This document shows positions 1 through 10,925 of a stretch of 64,000 nucleotides of DNA, piece after piece. The notes beneath the pieces were generated by a model. That model was not told the origin of the DNA. It ran no database searches and saw only the letters and a program-made list of their open reading frames with translations. Position 1 is the first letter of the stretch. Each line of letters begins with the position of its first letter. The DNA comes from an uncultured Flavobacteriales bacterium (lineage in GTDB: Bacteria > Bacteroidota > Bacteroidia > Flavobacteriales_D > Crocinitomicaceae). The stretch is taken from NCBI GenBank assembly GCA_913056215.1, contig CAJXMN010000006.1:1-64000 (forward strand), written 5' to 3'. Both the position numbers and the translations under genes were made by a program.

Positions 1-2366
1 TGGGTTGAAATAAAGTACTCAAGAATTGAGAGCCCTTCTTTAAAGTTCGATAAAATCGGGTTTTCAATAATTTCTTGCGTTGAAGCTCCAGACTTTTGTG
101 GTTTCGCCATCAACCCTCTCATACCGGAAAGCTGACGAATTTGTTCTTTCGAACCACGCGCACCAGAATCGAACATCATGAAAATCGAGTTGAATCCTTG
201 CTTGTCATTCTTGAGCTGTTCCATCAAGGTATGCGTAAGTCTCGAGTTCGTACGTGTCCAAATATCAATAATCTGGTTATAACGCTCGTTATTAGTGATA
301 AGTCCCATGTTGTAGTTTTCCATTACTTCTACAACACTTGTATTGGCTTTATCAACAAGCTCTTCTTTTTCTTTAGGAATTATAATATCATCAAGGTTAA
401 AGGACAATCCGCCTCGAAAGGCCATGTCATAACCTACATCTTTAATCTCATCAAGGAATTCTGCTGTACGCGAAGTACCTGAAATCTTCAATACTTTACC
501 AATAATATCACGCAAAGCTTTCTTAGTCAGAATATCATTGATGAAACCAACTTCTTTGGGTACCATTTCATTGAAAAGTACACGACCAACCGTTGTTTCA
601 ATCATTTGTAACGTCGATTCCCCTTTATCGTTCAGGTCATACGTTCTCACCTTGATGTGCGCATGTAAATCAACGCTTCCTTCATTCAATGCAATGCGTA
701 CTTCTTCCGGTGAATAGAATGTCATTCCCTCACCTTTCATCGTACGATCTTTATCCGTTTTACGCCCTTTAGTCATATAGTAAAGACCAAGTACCATATC
801 CTGTGAAGGTACGGCAATAGGCGCACCGTTCGCTGGATTCAGAATATTGTGCGAAGACAACATCAGAAGCTGTGCCTCAAGTATTGCAGCATTACCCAAT
901 GGAAGGTGTACCGCCATCTGGTCACCATCAAAATCGGCATTAAAAGCTGTACAAACAAGGGGGTGTAGTCGAATCGCTTTACCTTCAATTAATTTCGGTT
1001 GAAATGCTTGAATACCTAATCGGTGCAATGTCGGTGCACGGTTAAGTAACACAGGATGTGATTTGATGACATTCTCTAAAATATCCCAAACTACAGGTTC
1101 CTTTTTATCAACGATTTTTTTGGCAGACTTCACCGTCTTTACGATACCTCTTTCAATCAATTTACGAATAATAAACGGCTTGTAAAGTTCAGCAGCCATG
1201 TCTTTAGGAATACCACATTCGTGCATTTTCAAATCAGGACCTACAACAATCACTGAACGCGCTGAATAATCCACTCGCTTACCAAGCAAGTTTTGACGAA
1301 AACGTCCTTGCTTCCCTTTTAATGAATCAGAAAGTGATTTCAATGGACGGTTAGACTCAGTTTTCACCGCACTCGATTTACGAGAATTATCGAAGAGCGA
1401 ATCTACAGATTCCTGCAGCATTCGTTTCTCATTACGCAAGATAACTTCAGGTGCTTTAATTTCAATTAATCGTTTCAAGCGATTGTTTCGAATAATCACA
1501 CGACGATATAAATCGTTCAAATCTGAAGTCGCAAAACGTCCACCATCAAGAGGCACGAGTGGACGCAACTCTGGAGGGGTAACTGGAACTACCTTGATAA
1601 TCATCCATTCCGGACGATTTTCAATACGATCTTGAGAATCGCGCATAGCCTCGACAACCTGCAAACGCTTCAATGCTTCATTTTTACGTTGCATTGAAGT
1701 CTCCGTATTCGCTTTATGTCGCAAATCGTAAGATAGTTGGTGCAGATCAAGTCGTTGTAATAAATCATAAACTGCTTCTGCCCCCATCTTAGCAATAAAT
1801 TTGTTAGGGTCAGAATCGTCCAAATACTGATTTTCCTTAGGTAACTCATCAAGAATATCTAAATATTCCTCTTCCGTGAGGAACTCCATTTTCTCAAGAG
1901 GTTCTCCGTCTGCTTTTTGACCTTCACCACCTTGAATTACGACATATCGCTCGTAATAAATGATCTGGTCTAATTTTTTTGTCGGTAAACCAAGTAGGTA
2001 TCCAATTTTGTTAGGTAACGATCTAAAGTACCAAATATGTGCAACAGGAACTACTAACTGAATATGTCCCATTCTTTCACGACGTACTTTTTTCTCTGTC
2101 ACCTCTACACCACAGCGATCACAAACAATTCCTTTATATCGAATACGCTTGTATTTACCACAGTGACATTCATAATCCTTTACAGGACCAAAGATGCGCT
2201 CGCAGAACAAACCATCTCTTTCTGGTTTATACGTTCTATAATTTATCGTTTCCGGCTTCAACACCTCTCCGCTGGATTGCTCCAAAATTTGTTCTGGAGA
2301 CGCTAGAGAAATCGTAATTTTCGAGAAATTACTTGCCGTATCTTTTGTATCTTTTCTATAAGCCAT
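1..2366 (-). CDS. rpoC: DNA-directed RNA polymerase beta' subunit (5' part, truncated by window edge)
   Basis: About the first 788 codons of the beta' subunit, open without interruption from an ATG at 2366 to the left edge of the window. The N-terminus starts MAYRKDTKD. The zinc-binding region has CHCGKYKR followed by CDRCGVEV. The catalytic magnesium motif NADFDGDQM is encoded at about 915-941 (residue about 476), and MAKPQKSG lies near base 110 in the same frame. The protein forms the clamp and active centre of RNA polymerase with RpoB. It follows rpoB by 33 bp and is clearly co-transcribed with it. No intein or frameshift is visible in the part present; the C-terminal half is outside the window. 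Confidence 0.97.
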   Translation of the reverse strand, partial: MAYRKDTKDTASNFSKITISLASPEQILEQSSGEVLKPETINYRTYKPERDGLFCERIFGPVKDYECHCGKYKRIRYKGIVCDRCGVEVTEKKVRRERMGHIQLVVPVAHIWYFRSLPNKIGYLLGLPTKKLDQIIYYERYVVIQGGEGQKADGEPLEKMEFLTEEEYLDILDELPKENQYLDDSDPNKFIAKMGAEAVYDLLQRLDLHQLSYDLRHKANTETSMQRKNEALKRLQVVEAMRDSQDRIENRPEWMIIKVVPVTPPELRPLVPLDGGRFATSDLNDLYRRVIIRNNRLKRLIEIKAPEVILRNEKRMLQESVDSLFDNSRKSSAVKTESNRPLKSLSDSLKGKQGRFRQNLLGKRVDYSARSVIVVGPDLKMHECGIPKDMAAELYKPFIIRKLIERGIVKTVKSAKKIVDKKEPVVWDILENVIKSHPVLLNRAPTLHRLGIQAFQPKLIEGKAIRLHPLVCTAFNADFDGDQMAVHLPLGNAAILEAQLLMLSSHNILNPANGAPIAVPSQDMVLGLYYMTKGRKTDKDRTMKGEGMTFYSPEEVRIALNEGSVDLHAHIKVRTYDLNDKGESTLQMIETTVGRVLFNEMVPKEVGFINDILTKKALRDIIGKVLKISGTSRTAEFLDEIKDVGYDMAFRGGLSFNLDDIIIPKEKEELVDKANTSVVEVMENYNMGLITNNERYNQIIDIWTRTNSRLTHTLMEQLKNDKQGFNSIFMMFDSGARGSKEQIRQLSGMRGLMAKPQKSGASTQEIIENPILSNFKEGLSILEYFIST

Positions 2367-2399
2367 TTTAAACAAGTGTTTTCAAATTCAACATTGACC

Positions 2400-5300
2400 T
2401 TAATCCATTGAGATGTTTAGTCCTAAACCGCGTAATTCGTGAAGCAATACATTGAAAGACTCTGGAATTCCAGGTTCTGGCAGATTATCTCCCTTCACAA
2501 TTGATTCATACGCTTTTGCTCTACCGTTTACATCATCAGACTTCACGGTCAATATTTCCTGAAGGATATTAGCAGCACCGAATGCCTCAAGTGCCCATAC
2601 CTCCATCTCACCAAATCGCTGACCACCAAATTGTGCTTTACCACCGAGCGGTTGTTGCGTTATTAATGAATATGGACCAATCGAACGCGCATGCATCTTA
2701 TCGTCTACCATGTGCGATAATTTAAGCATGTAAATCACACCTACCGTCGCTGGTTGGTGGAAGCGTTCACCAGTGCCCCCGTCATACAAGAAAGTTTTTC
2801 CTGAACGTGGAATACCCGCTTCGTCACAATATTGATCAATTTCATCAGGATGTGCTCCGTCGAATATAGGTGTAGCAAACTTTTTACCTAATTTCTCACC
2901 AGCCCATCCAAGGACAGTTTCATAGATTTGTCCAAGGTTCATTCGCGATGGTACACCGAGTGGATTCAACACGATATCAACAGGCGTTCCATCGTCGAGG
3001 AATGGCATGTCTTCTTGACGTACAATATTCGCTACGATACCTTTATTACCGTGGCGACCTGCCATTTTATCCCCTACTTTTAATTTACGTTTCTTCGCGA
3101 GATAAACTTTAGCCAATTTAACGATACCAGAAGGAAGTTCATCTCCCACTGAAATATGGAACTTTTTGCGTTTATAATTTCCAAGAAGGTCATTTGCCTT
3201 AATGTTAAAGTTATGGATCACGCGTTGAACCATTGAATTGGTATTGTCATCCTTTGTCCATTGACTTGGATTAACGATGGAATAATCAATAATGCCAAGA
3301 CTTTTTTCAGAAAACTTTGATCCTTTTTTAATAATCTCTTCTCGGAAGTTATTCGTCACTCCTGCTGACTTATGTCCTTCAAGGATTTTTAGTAACTTAT
3401 CAATCAGGACCTTCTTCAACTCACCGAGGTCTTTCTCAAAGTCTGCATCTAACTGTTCGAGAATGGGCTTATCTTGTGCTTTGGTCTTACGATCTTTTAC
3501 TGCTCTAGAGAACAGTTTCTTATTGATCACAACCCCCTTAAGAGAAGGACTCGCCTTGAGCGATGCATCTTTCACATCGCCTGCCTTATCACCAAAAATA
3601 GCGCGAAGCAATTTCTCTTCCGGAGAAGGATCTGTCTCACCTTTCGGAGTAATCTTACCGATGAGTATATCACCTTCTTTTATTTCAGCACCAATACGTA
3701 TCAATCCATGTTCATCGAGATCTTTCGTCGCATCTTCACTTACGTTCGGAATATCAGCAGTAAGCTCTTCCATTCCGCGTTTCGTATCGCGAACCTCTAA
3801 TGAGTATTCATCAATGTGAACTGAAGTAAATACGTCATCCCGAACAACACGTTCAGAAATAACAATTGCATCCTCAAAGTTATAACCTTTCCAAGGCATG
3901 AAAGCGACCTTCATATTTTGACCGAGGGCCAGCTCCCCTTTTTGGGTTGCATATCCTTCACAGAGTACTTGACCCTTCACCACCTTATCACCTTTCTGAA
4001 CGATCGGCTTCAAATTCATGGTTGAGCCCTGATTGGTCTTATGGAACTTAGTTAAATTGTATGTCTTCGTGTTACCATCAAAAGAAACAATCTCATCTTC
4101 TTCTGACAAGTTATAACGAATAATGATTTCGTTAGCATCTACATATTCAACAACACCTTCGCCTTCTGCATTAATTAGTACGCGAGAATCTTCAGCAACG
4201 AGTTTTTCAATTCCAGTCCCTACAATAGGCGAATTTGGCTTAAGCAATGGCAAAGCCTGACGCTGCATGTTTGACCCCATCAAAGCGCGGTTGGCATCAT
4301 CATGTTCCAGGAATGGAATCGAAGAGGCTGCAATAGATGCAATCTGATTGGCTCCTACATCCATTAAATCCAACTCACTTGGCGCTACTACCGGAAAGTC
4401 ACCTTCCTCGCGTGCCTTAATCAAATCATTTTCGAACTCTCCCTTATCGTTAATTGGAGCATTCGCCTGAGCGATCATTTTTGCGTCTTCTTCTTCAGCC
4501 GACAAATAAACGGGTTCTTCGTCGAGCTTTACTTTACCTTTCTCTACTTTACGGTAAGGCGTTTCTATAAAACCGAGTTTATTAACCTTAGCAAATACAC
4601 AAAGCGAAGAAATCAAACCAATATTAGGACCTTCTGGGGTCTCAATTGTACACAGACGACCGTAGTGCGTATAGTGAACGTCACGCACCTCAAATCCAGC
4701 ACGCTCTCTAGACAGACCGCCAGGCCCGAGTGCAGAAAAACGGCGTTTATGTGTTACTTCAGAAAGCGGATTCGTTTGATCCATGAACTGCGATAACTGG
4801 TTCGTCCCGAAAAAAGAATTAATCACGGAAGATAATGTTTTCGCATTAATCAAATCAATGGGGGTAAACACCTCATTGTCGCGTACGTTCATACGTTCTC
4901 TAATGGTTCTAGCCATTCTGGCCAAACCTACACCGAATTGAGAATATAATTGTTCACCAACAGTTCTCACGCGACGATTCGACAAGTGGTCAATATCATC
5001 CACCTCAGCCTTCGAATTAATCAATTCAATGAGATATTTAATGATTTTAATGATATCACTTTTCGTTAAAACACGTGATTCCTCGTCATCAGATATTTTT
5101 AATTTCTTGTTGATTCTAAAACGACCAACCTCTCCGAGGTCATAGCGTGTATCTGAGAAGAATAGTTTTTCAAAAACGTTACGAGCCGTTTCAAAATCTG
5201 GTGGTTCAGCATTTCTCAGTTGACGATATATATGTTCTACAGCTTCCTTTTCGGAATTTGAAGTATCTTTTTGTAAAGTATTATAAATAATCGTAAAATC

Positions 5301-6212
5301 GGCAGTGTTGACATCCTCCTTGTGGAGAATCACCGTTTTTACACCGGCATCCATGATTTCGTCAATATGCGCTTCTTCAAGCACTGTCTCACGGTCTAAG
5401 ATCACTTCGTTTCTTTCGATAGAAACAACTTCTCCAGTATCCTCATCAACGAAATCTTCTATCCACGATTTTAAAACTCTCGCAGCTAGTTTACGCCCTA
5501 ATATTTTTTTCAGGTTGGTTTTATTCGCTTTCACTTCATCAGCCAAATCGAAAATCTCCAGGATATCTTTATCACTTTCGTATCCAATAGCTCTGAATAG
5601 TGTAGTAACCGGTAATTTTTTCTTTCGGTCGATGTAAGCATACATCACATTATTGATATCTGTAGCGAATTCCATCCAAGATCCCTTAAAAGGAATAATT
5701 CGAGCAGAATACAATTTGGTACCATTAGCATGTCGCGATTGACCAAAGAATACTCCTGGAGAACGGTGTAATTGCGAAACGATAACACGTTCTGCGCCGT
5801 TCACAACAAAAGAACCCTTTTGCGTCATGTATGGAATCGTTCCAAGATAAACATCTTGAACAATAGTTTCAAAATCCTCATGTTCAGGATCTGTACAATA
5901 CAGTTTTAATTTCGCTTTAAGGGGAACACTATACGTTAAACCACGTTCAATACACTCTTCAATCGTGTAGCGTGGCGGATCAACGAAATAATCTAAAAAC
6001 TCAAGGACAAACTGATTTCGGGTGTCCGTAATCGGAAAATTTTCCGAGAACACCTTGAAGAGGCCTTCTTTTTCTCTGTTCTCTGGAGTCGTTTCTAATT
6101 GAAAAAACTCACGAAATGATTTAATCTGAACATCCAAAAAATCAGGATATTCAAATGGACTTTTGCTCGATGCAAAGTTAATTCTTGTAGCGATATTATT
6201 TGATGTTGCCAA
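2400..6212 (-). CDS. rpoB: DNA-directed RNA polymerase beta subunit
   Basis: Full-length beta subunit of 1270 residues. The rifampicin-binding cluster ([20 protein letters not shown], residues about 475-495) has the usual Asp, His and Ser, so the sequence looks rifampicin sensitive. The C-terminal GRHGNKG and ELRGLGLNI elements are intact. The start is a TTG at 6212: no in-frame ATG or GTG lies between the upstream stop and this codon, and beginning here gives the N-terminus usual for Bacteroidota ([19 protein letters not shown] follows shortly). No Shine-Dalgarno sequence precedes it. It sits in the rplL-rpoB-rpoC order; two hairpins in the 110-bp gap to rplL may limit its transcription relative to the ribosomal genes. 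Confidence 0.98.
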   Translation of the reverse strand: MATSNNIATRINFASSKSPFEYPDFLDVQIKSFREFFQLETTPENREKEGLFKVFSENFPITDTRNQFVLEFLDYFVDPPRYTIEECIERGLTYSVPLKAKLKLYCTDPEHEDFETIVQDVYLGTIPYMTQKGSFVVNGAERVIVSQLHRSPGVFFGQSRHANGTKLYSARIIPFKGSWMEFATDINNVMYAYIDRKKKLPVTTLFRAIGYESDKDILEIFDLADEVKANKTNLKKILGRKLAARVLKSWIEDFVDEDTGEVVSIERNEVILDRETVLEEAHIDEIMDAGVKTVILHKEDVNTADFTIIYNTLQKDTSNSEKEAVEHIYRQLRNAEPPDFETARNVFEKLFFSDTRYDLGEVGRFRINKKLKISDDEESRVLTKSDIIKIIKYLIELINSKAEVDDIDHLSNRRVRTVGEQLYSQFGVGLARMARTIRERMNVRDNEVFTPIDLINAKTLSSVINSFFGTNQLSQFMDQTNPLSEVTHKRRFSALGPGGLSRERAGFEVRDVHYTHYGRLCTIETPEGPNIGLISSLCVFAKVNKLGFIETPYRKVEKGKVKLDEEPVYLSAEEEDAKMIAQANAPINDKGEFENDLIKAREEGDFPVVAPSELDLMDVGANQIASIAASSIPFLEHDDANRALMGSNMQRQALPLLKPNSPIVGTGIEKLVAEDSRVLINAEGEGVVEYVDANEIIIRYNLSEEDEIVSFDGNTKTYNLTKFHKTNQGSTMNLKPIVQKGDKVVKGQVLCEGYATQKGELALGQNMKVAFMPWKGYNFEDAIVISERVVRDDVFTSVHIDEYSLEVRDTKRGMEELTADIPNVSEDATKDLDEHGLIRIGAEIKEGDILIGKITPKGETDPSPEEKLLRAIFGDKAGDVKDASLKASPSLKGVVINKKLFSRAVKDRKTKAQDKPILEQLDADFEKDLGELKKVLIDKLLKILEGHKSAGVTNNFREEIIKKGSKFSEKSLGIIDYSIVNPSQWTKDDNTNSMVQRVIHNFNIKANDLLGNYKRKKFHISVGDELPSGIVKLAKVYLAKKRKLKVGDKMAGRHGNKGIVANIVRQEDMPFLDDGTPVDIVLNPLGVPSRMNLGQIYETVLGWAGEKLGKKFATPIFDGAHPDEIDQYCDEAGIPRSGKTFLYDGGTGERFHQPATVGVIYMLKLSHMVDDKMHARSIGPYSLITQQPLGGKAQFGGQRFGEMEVWALEAFGAANILQEILTVKSDDVNGRAKAYESIVKGDNLPEPGIPESFNVLLHELRGLGLNISMD

Positions 6213-6243
6213 GACTACTAAATTTTATTAGAAAAAAGAACCG

Positions 6244-6304
6244 TTGCGTTCTAAACGCAATAAAACAGCACGAGGCATCCCAAAAAATTGGGGATGCCCG
6301 TGCT
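6244..6304 (-). terminator. Double hairpin between rplL and rpoB (attenuator-like)
   Basis: Read on the minus strand, the first hairpin pairs AGCACGGGCATCCC with GGGATGCCTCGTGCT (6267-6304, small bulge, A/T loop) and is followed by TGTTTTATTG, a weak U-tract. A second, perfect 7-bp stem TTGCGTT/AACGCAA with a 3-nt loop follows at 6244-6260. It lies after the rplL stop and before rpoB. Partial termination between rplL and rpoB is known in other bacteria; that this pair does the same is inference. Confidence 0.65.
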
Positions 6305-6322
6305 AAAAAATAAGTTAAAAAC

Positions 6323-6700
6323 TTACTTAACTTCAACTTCTGCGCCTGCTTCTTCAAGAGAAGACTTAAGACCCTCAGCCTCGTCTTTTGCTACACCTTC
6401 CTTCACTGGAGATGGAGCACTATCAACGAGCTCTTTAGCTTCTTTCAGCCCAAGACCAGTAAGTTCTTTTACTAATTTCACAACTGCCAACTTACTACCT
6501 CCGGCAGCATTGAGGATTACGTCAAACTCTGTTTGTTCATCAGCACCGTCGCCGTCTCCAGCTCCGCCGCCACCTGCAACTGCAACAGCAGCAGCTGCTG
6601 GTTCAATTCCGTGTTCCTCCTTGAGGATATCAGCTAGTTCGTTTACTTCTTTTACTGTAAGGTTTACTAGCGTTTCTGCGATTTCTTTTAACTCAGCCAT
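6323..6700 (-). CDS. rplL: Large ribosomal subunit protein bL12 (L7/L12)
   Basis: 125 residues, the usual length. An N-terminal dimerisation helix ([20 protein letters not shown]) is followed by an alanine/glycine-rich hinge (residues about 36-52) and the C-terminal globular domain that recruits translation factors ([23 protein letters not shown]). It forms the flexible stalk of the 50S subunit together with L10, whose gene lies just upstream. The hinge is rich in Gly-Asp repeats ([14 protein letters not shown]). The 43-bp gap to rplJ and shared orientation support co-transcription. Confidence 0.98.
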   Translation of the reverse strand: MAELKEIAETLVNLTVKEVNELADILKEEHGIEPAAAAVAVAGGGGAGDGDGADEQTEFDVILNAAGGSKLAVVKLVKELTGLGLKEAKELVDSAPSPVKEGVAKDEAEGLKSSLEEAGAEVEVK

Positions 6701-6743
6701 TTTATTTAATTTAAAAAAGGTTCAATAATAAATTTAATTCTAA

Positions 6744-7265
6744 TTAAGCTCTTTCTGAGAGCGTTTTAACGATTCCTGCAATTTTATCTCCCTGTCCTTT
6801 AAGACCAGACACAACATTTTTAGCTGGACTTTGCAGTAAGGAAACGATATCACCAATAAGCTCTTCCTTGCTTTTGATTGCCGTCAAGGCATCTAGTTGA
6901 TCATCGCCTATATAAATAGCGTGATCCACAAAAGCAGCTTTAAGTAATGGTTTTTCGTTCTTTTTGCGGAAATCTTTGATCACTTTAGCAGGTGCATTAC
7001 CTACTTCAGCATACAAGACAGATGTCGGACCCGACAGTACTTCTCTCAATTCTCCGAGTTCCTTGTCTTCAACTTGATCCATCGCTTTCGCCAAAAGTGT
7101 ATTTTTGACTACTTGGACACTGATTCCATTTTTAAAACATTTCCCTCGAAAATCATTGATTTTCTCTACTGTCAATTCTGACGTGTCTGCCAGGTAGAAG
7201 ACTCCAGTTTCCTGTAGTTCAGTTGTCAAGTCTTCAATATACTTCGCTTTTTCTTCTCTAGTCAT
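6744..7265 (-). CDS. rplJ: Large ribosomal subunit protein uL10
   Basis: uL10 anchors the bL12 dimers on the 50S stalk base. The open frame extends up to 7289, but the longer form would add MSLKIVEI and overlap the end of rplA; the family start in this phylum is MTREEK, so the ATG at 7265 is chosen, giving 173 residues. FYLADTSELTVEKINDFRGKC and VVKNTLLAKAM are typical of the RNA-binding half; the C-terminal helix that binds bL12 follows. The 13-bp gap to rplA and 43-bp gap to rplL place it in the rplKAJL unit. Confidence 0.96.
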   Translation of the reverse strand: MTREEKAKYIEDLTTELQETGVFYLADTSELTVEKINDFRGKCFKNGISVQVVKNTLLAKAMDQVEDKELGELREVLSGPTSVLYAEVGNAPAKVIKDFRKKNEKPLLKAAFVDHAIYIGDDQLDALTAIKSKEELIGDIVSLLQSPAKNVVSGLKGQGDKIAGIVKTLSERA

Positions 7266-7278
7266 AATTTCAACAATT

Positions 7279-7974
7279 TTAAGCGACAACAGACTTAGCG
7301 TCGATTTGAATACTTGGACTCATGGTAGAGCTCATATAGATACTTCTAATATAAGTACCTTTAGCTGCAGCCGGTTTCATTTTAATCAAGGTTGTCAACA
7401 ACTCATTAGCATTGTCTTTAATCTTACTACCATCAAACGAAGCTTTCGCTATGTTTGAATGCACAATACCATATTTGTCAACGCGAAAGTCAATTTTACC
7501 AGCTTTCACTTCCTGAACTGCTTTTCCAACATCCATTGTAACTGTTCCGGTTTTCGGATTCGGCATTAAACCGCGTGGTCCTAGAACTCGACCTAGCGCA
7601 CCGACTTTACCCATTACAGAGGGCATTGTGATGATCACATCTACATCGGTCCAACCTCCTTTGATTTTATCGATATATTCATCGAGACCAACATAATCGG
7701 CACCAGCCTCAGTAGCTTCATGTTCCTTATCAGGTGTACAAAGTACGAGTACTTTTACATCTTTACCTGTACCGTGCGGAAGTGCCACAGTTCCTCTTAC
7801 CATTTGATTCGCTTTTCGCGGGTCTACGCCCAAACGAACACTCACGTCAACAGAAGCATCGAATTTAGCCTTGGTAATTTCCTTTACTAAATCACACGCC
7901 TCAGTCAACGAATAAGACTTGCTACTATCAACTTTCGCAAGCGCATCTTTTCTTTTCTTAGAAATACGTCCCAT
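7279..7974 (-). CDS. rplA: Large ribosomal subunit protein uL1
   Basis: 231 residues, full length. The sequence shows the uL1 signature region around [25 protein letters not shown] and the [18 protein letters not shown] segment. uL1 forms the mobile L1 stalk that helps release deacylated tRNA from the E site, and in many bacteria represses its own operon by binding the mRNA leader. A leader-binding site was not identified here. It starts 12 bp after rplK and is followed by rplJ. Confidence 0.98.
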   Translation of the reverse strand: MGRISKKRKDALAKVDSSKSYSLTEACDLVKEITKAKFDASVDVSVRLGVDPRKANQMVRGTVALPHGTGKDVKVLVLCTPDKEHEATEAGADYVGLDEYIDKIKGGWTDVDVIITMPSVMGKVGALGRVLGPRGLMPNPKTGTVTMDVGKAVQEVKAGKIDFRVDKYGIVHSNIAKASFDGSKIKDNANELLTTLIKMKPAAAKGTYIRSIYMSSTMSPSIQIDAKSVVA

Positions 7975-7986
7975 GATTCATGTTTT

Positions 7987-8427
7987 TTAGTTTCCAGGAA
8001 ATTCACCTTTTACGGTAATTCCCATACTTCTTGCCGTTCCGGCAACCATTTTCATTCCAGATTCCACTTTAAAGCAATTCAAATCGGGTAATTTATCTTC
8101 AGCGATAGCACGAACTTGGTCCCACGTTACTGAAGCTACTTTTACACGATTAGGTTCTGCAGATCCACTTTTGAGTTTAGCTGCCTCCTTTAATTGAACT
8201 GCTGCCGGTGGCGTTTTGATTACAAAATCAAAGGATTTATCACCATAAACGGTAATAACCACTGGCAAAACCTTTCCTCCGCGATCTTGAGTTCTTGAGT
8301 TAAACTGCTTACAGAACTCCATGATGTTGACCCCTTTTGCACCAAGTGCGGGTCCTACGGGCGGAGAAGGGTTTGCAGCACCACCTTTGATCTGTAATTT
8401 GATCAATCCTGCTACTTCTTTAGCCAT
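7987..8427 (-). CDS. rplK: Large ribosomal subunit protein uL11
   Basis: 146 residues, usual length. The N-terminal proline-rich [20 protein letters not shown] segment is diagnostic; it contacts translation factors at the GTPase-associated centre and is where thiopeptide antibiotics act. The C-terminal domain contains the 23S RNA-binding helices ([15 protein letters not shown]). It is the first ribosomal protein gene after nusG, with an 85-bp gap in which no consensus promoter was seen, so it probably depends on transcription from upstream. Confidence 0.98.
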   Translation of the reverse strand: MAKEVAGLIKLQIKGGAANPSPPVGPALGAKGVNIMEFCKQFNSRTQDRGGKVLPVVITVYGDKSFDFVIKTPPAAVQLKEAAKLKSGSAEPNRVKVASVTWDQVRAIAEDKLPDLNCFKVESGMKMVAGTARSMGITVKGEFPGN

Positions 8428-8512
8428 TTGTATATAATTTGTGTAGTACTAGCGTGGAAGATCGATGGGAAGCTTTAATCATCGCAACCACTCCTACCGG
8501 TTAAAAAACTTA

Positions 8513-9064
8513 TCAACTTTCTTTTTCTACTTGCATGTAAGACAATTCAACGAGATTCTTTCGTCCAAATATCTTAACCATCACTTTGAGTTTCTTTTTC
8601 TCTTCGTTTATTTCTTCAATTGTACCATTAAAATTATTAAATGGACCATCAACAACTTTAACGGACTCTCCAACCACGAAAGGAATTTTCATTTCCTCTT
8701 CCGATTCCGAGAGTTCATCTACTTTTCCTAAGATACGGTTTACCTCACTTTGGCGCATTGGCAACGGATCTCCGTGCTTTTCTGCTCCAAGGAAACCTAT
8801 AACATTAGGAATACCCTTAATTAAGTGTGGAGCTTCTCCAACTAGCGCAGCTTCCACCAAGACATAACCTGGTAAGAAAGCCTTCTCTTTACTCTTCTTT
8901 TTTCCATTACGGATTTGAAAAACCTTCTCCGTTGGGATAAGGATTTGACCGAAATAATCGTTCATTTTCATCCGATTTATTTCCATCTCCATGTATTCCT
9001 TCACCATGTTTTCCTTACCGCTTATAGCACGGACTACATACCATCTTTTCTTTACCTCTTCCAC
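8513..9064 (-). CDS. nusG: Transcription termination/antitermination factor NusG
   Basis: 183 residues. The N-terminal NGN domain (KKRWYVVRAISGKENMVKEYMEMEI) binds the RNA polymerase clamp. It is followed by a linker and a C-terminal KOW domain (FVVGESVKVVDGPFNNFNGT, residues about 127-180). NusG raises elongation rate and links polymerase to Rho or to ribosomal protein uS10. The secE-nusG-rplK order is the standard bacterial arrangement; the gap to secE is 32 bp. Confidence 0.97.
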   Translation of the reverse strand: MEEVKKRWYVVRAISGKENMVKEYMEMEINRMKMNDYFGQILIPTEKVFQIRNGKKKSKEKAFLPGYVLVEAALVGEAPHLIKGIPNVIGFLGAEKHGDPLPMRQSEVNRILGKVDELSESEEEMKIPFVVGESVKVVDGPFNNFNGTIEEINEEKKKLKVMVKIFGRKNLVELSYMQVEKES

Positions 9065-9096
9065 TGCACTTAAACTTAATAAATTTCAAAAGATCA

Positions 9097-9309
9097 TTAC
9101 GGATAAATAATTCCGAGTATTCCTTCCCAGAAATAACTGGATGGATTGACTCCGAAGATAAAATCCATCACAAAGATAATAAGGGAAAACAATACAGAAC
9201 CAATAACCACAATAATCGTATTATTCTGCAATTCCGTCCATGTTGGCCAGCTCACCTTGTGAACTAACTCATGAACTGTATCCTGAAGGTATCCAACAAT
9301 ATTTGCCAC
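9097..9309 (-). CDS. secE: Preprotein translocase subunit SecE
   Basis: Small single-span inner-membrane subunit of the SecYEG channel. An amphipathic helix (YLQDTVHELVHKVSWPTWTELQ) with the conserved WPTW element precedes one membrane segment (IIVVIGSVLFSLIIFVMDFIF). The frame is open to a GTG at 9327, but that codon lies inside the 3' end of tRNA-Trp. An internal GTG at 9309 gives MANIVGYLQ (70 residues), closer to the family start, and is preferred. No ATG start exists in the frame. The gene lies directly downstream of tRNA-Trp in the tuf-trnW-secE-nusG order. Confidence 0.9.
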   Translation of the reverse strand: MANIVGYLQDTVHELVHKVSWPTWTELQNNTIIVVIGSVLFSLIIFVMDFIFGVNPSSYFWEGILGIIYP

Positions 9310-9324
9310 TTTCTTTTGTATTTG

Positions 9325-9397
9325 CACGGGCGGTAGGGTTCGAACCCACGACCAATGGTTTTGGAGACCACTACTCTACCAGCTGAGCTACGCCCGT
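9325..9397 (-). tRNA. tRNA-Trp (anticodon CCA)
   Basis: A 73-nt cloverleaf: acceptor ACGGGCG/CGCCCGT, D-arm GCTCAGCTGGTAGAG, anticodon loop TCCAAAA with CCA, T-loop GTTCGAA. The 3' CCA is not encoded. It lies between tuf and secE, as in many Bacteroidota. Confidence 0.96.
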
Positions 9398-9401
9398 AGA
9401 A

Positions 9402-9427
9402 AAAGGGGAGTTGAAAAACTCCCCTTT
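9402..9427 (-). terminator. Intrinsic terminator/attenuator after tuf
   Basis: On the minus strand AAAGGGGAGTT pairs perfectly with AACTCCCCTTT across a short loop, and transcription runs on into a run of five T, then CTA. It begins about 20 bp after the tuf stop and ends 4 bp before tRNA-Trp. This is a convincing Rho-independent signal inside the operon; readthrough must be partial or secE-nusG would lack a promoter. Confidence 0.8.
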
Positions 9428-9447
9428 CACTCAATTGTTAATCCAAA

Positions 9448-10635
9448 CTATTCAATGATCTCAGTAACCTGTCCGGCACCTACAGTTCTACCTCCTTCAC
9501 GGATAGCAAAACGTAATCCTTTCTCCATCGCTACAGGTACAATCAATTCGACTGTTATAGTAACGTTGTCACCAGGCATAACCATATCACGACCTTCTTC
9601 CAACAAAATCTCTCCAGTTACATCAGTTGTTCTGAAGTAAAACTGTGGACGATACTTGTTGTGAAAAGGAGTGTGACGACCACCCTCTTCTTTCTTTAAA
9701 ACGTAAATCTCTGCTTTAAATTTAGCATGAGGCGTTGTAGATCCAGGGTGACAAATCACCATTCCACGACGGATTTGTTTCTTGTCAATACCACGTAGCA
9801 ATAAACCAACGTTATCACCAGCTTCACCACGATCCAAAATCTTACGGAACATTTCAACTCCAGTAATCGTTGATTTCAACTTTTCGTCTCCCATTCCTAG
9901 GATATCTACTTCGTCACCTGTGTTCACAACACCAGTTTCAACACGACCTGTTGCTACTGTTCCACGACCTGTAATAGAGAAAATATCCTCAACAGGCATC
10001 AAGAATGGTTTGTCTACATCACGCTCTGGAAGCTCAATGTATTCATCAACTGCATCCATCAACTCGTCGATTGCTTTTGTCCACTTCTCATCACCATCCA
10101 ACGCACCAAGCGCAGAACCTTTGATAATCGGTGTATTATCACCATCGTAGTCGTAAAAAGACAACAACTCTCTAATTTCCAACTCAACGAGCTCTAAAAG
10201 CTCCTCGTCATCCACTAGATCTACCTTGTTCATAAACACAACGATTCTTGGAACACCAACCTGACGACCCAAAAGGATATGCTCGCGTGTTTGCGGCATA
10301 GGACCATCAGTAGATGCTACTACCAAGATCGCACCATCCATCTGTGCAGCTCCCGTAACCATGTTTTTTACATAGTCGGCGTGACCTGGACAGTCAACGT
10401 GTGCGTAGTGACGGTTGTCTGTTTCGTACTCAATGTGAGACGTGTTAATAGTAATACCACGCTCTTTCTCCTCTGGAGCGTTGTCGATTGTATCGAAATC
10501 GCGCGATTCAGCAAAACCTTTCTTGTTCAATACAGCTGCAATTGCCGCTGTCAACGTTGTTTTCCCGTGATCGACGTGACCGATTGTTCCAATGTTTACG
10601 TGTGGTTTGGAACGCTCAAATGTTTCCTTAGCCAT
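9448..10635 (-). CDS. tuf: Elongation factor Tu
   Basis: 395 residues, full length. GTP-binding motifs are intact: [10 protein letters not shown] (G1, residues about 19-28), [12 protein letters not shown] (G3) and NKVD (G4). Domains II and III follow, including [11 protein letters not shown] and the C-terminal [17 protein letters not shown]-Tu carries aminoacyl-tRNA to the ribosome. It follows four tRNA genes and precedes tRNA-Trp. A second tuf copy is not seen in this window. Confidence 0.98.
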   Translation of the reverse strand: MAKETFERSKPHVNIGTIGHVDHGKTTLTAAIAAVLNKKGFAESRDFDTIDNAPEEKERGITINTSHIEYETDNRHYAHVDCPGHADYVKNMVTGAAQMDGAILVVASTDGPMPQTREHILLGRQVGVPRIVVFMNKVDLVDDEELLELVELEIRELLSFYDYDGDNTPIIKGSALGALDGDEKWTKAIDELMDAVDEYIELPERDVDKPFLMPVEDIFSITGRGTVATGRVETGVVNTGDEVDILGMGDEKLKSTITGVEMFRKILDRGEAGDNVGLLLRGIDKKQIRRGMVICHPGSTTPHAKFKAEIYVLKKEEGGRHTPFHNKYRPQFYFRTTDVTGEILLEEGRDMVMPGDNVTITVELIVPVAMEKGLRFAIREGGRTVGAGQVTEIIE

Positions 10636-10732
10636 TTTTATCTATTTGTTACTTGTTAATATACTAGTTAATTACCTACCTTTAATATATGCGAAATTTC
10701 ACCCATTTTCACGAGTGAATCTCTTCATTCAG

Positions 10733-10804
10733 AGCCAATGACGAGAATTGAACTCGTGACCTCTTCCTTACCAAGGAAGCGCTCTACCCCTGAGCTACAT
10801 CGGC
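10733..10804 (-). tRNA. tRNA-Thr (anticodon GGT)
   Basis: A 72-nt cloverleaf with acceptor GCCGATG/CATTGGC, anticodon stem CTTCC/GGAAG and loop TTGGTAA (GGT, reads ACC/ACU), T-loop GTTCAAT. It is the last tRNA before tuf. No encoded CCA. Confidence 0.95.
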
Positions 10805-10831
10805 AATTGAATTCTTTTAAAAAGTTAACAG

Positions 10832-10904
10832 AGCGGGAGACGAGATTCGAACTCGCGACCCTCAGCTTGGAAGGCTGACGCTCTACCAACTGAGCTACTC
10901 CCGC
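10832..10904 (-). tRNA. tRNA-Gly (anticodon TCC)
   Basis: A 73-nt cloverleaf with acceptor GCGGGAG/CTCCCGC, anticodon loop CTTCCAA (TCC, reads GGA/GGG) and T-loop GTTCGAA. Part of the four-tRNA cluster upstream of tuf. Confidence 0.96.
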
Positions 10905-10925
10905 TTATATTTCTAACAACTTTAG

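Noticed and set aside
3292-3819. 175-codon plus-strand frame inside rpoB
   Set aside because: Antisense shadow of a fully conserved gene; serine-rich low-complexity translation.
6288-6728. 146-codon plus-strand frame opposite rplL
   Set aside because: Shadow of rplL; it even reads through the rplL-rpoB hairpin.
7266-7289. Upstream extension of rplJ (MSLKIVEI)
   Set aside because: It overlaps the rplA end and is not part of the family N-terminus; the ATG at 7265 is a better start.
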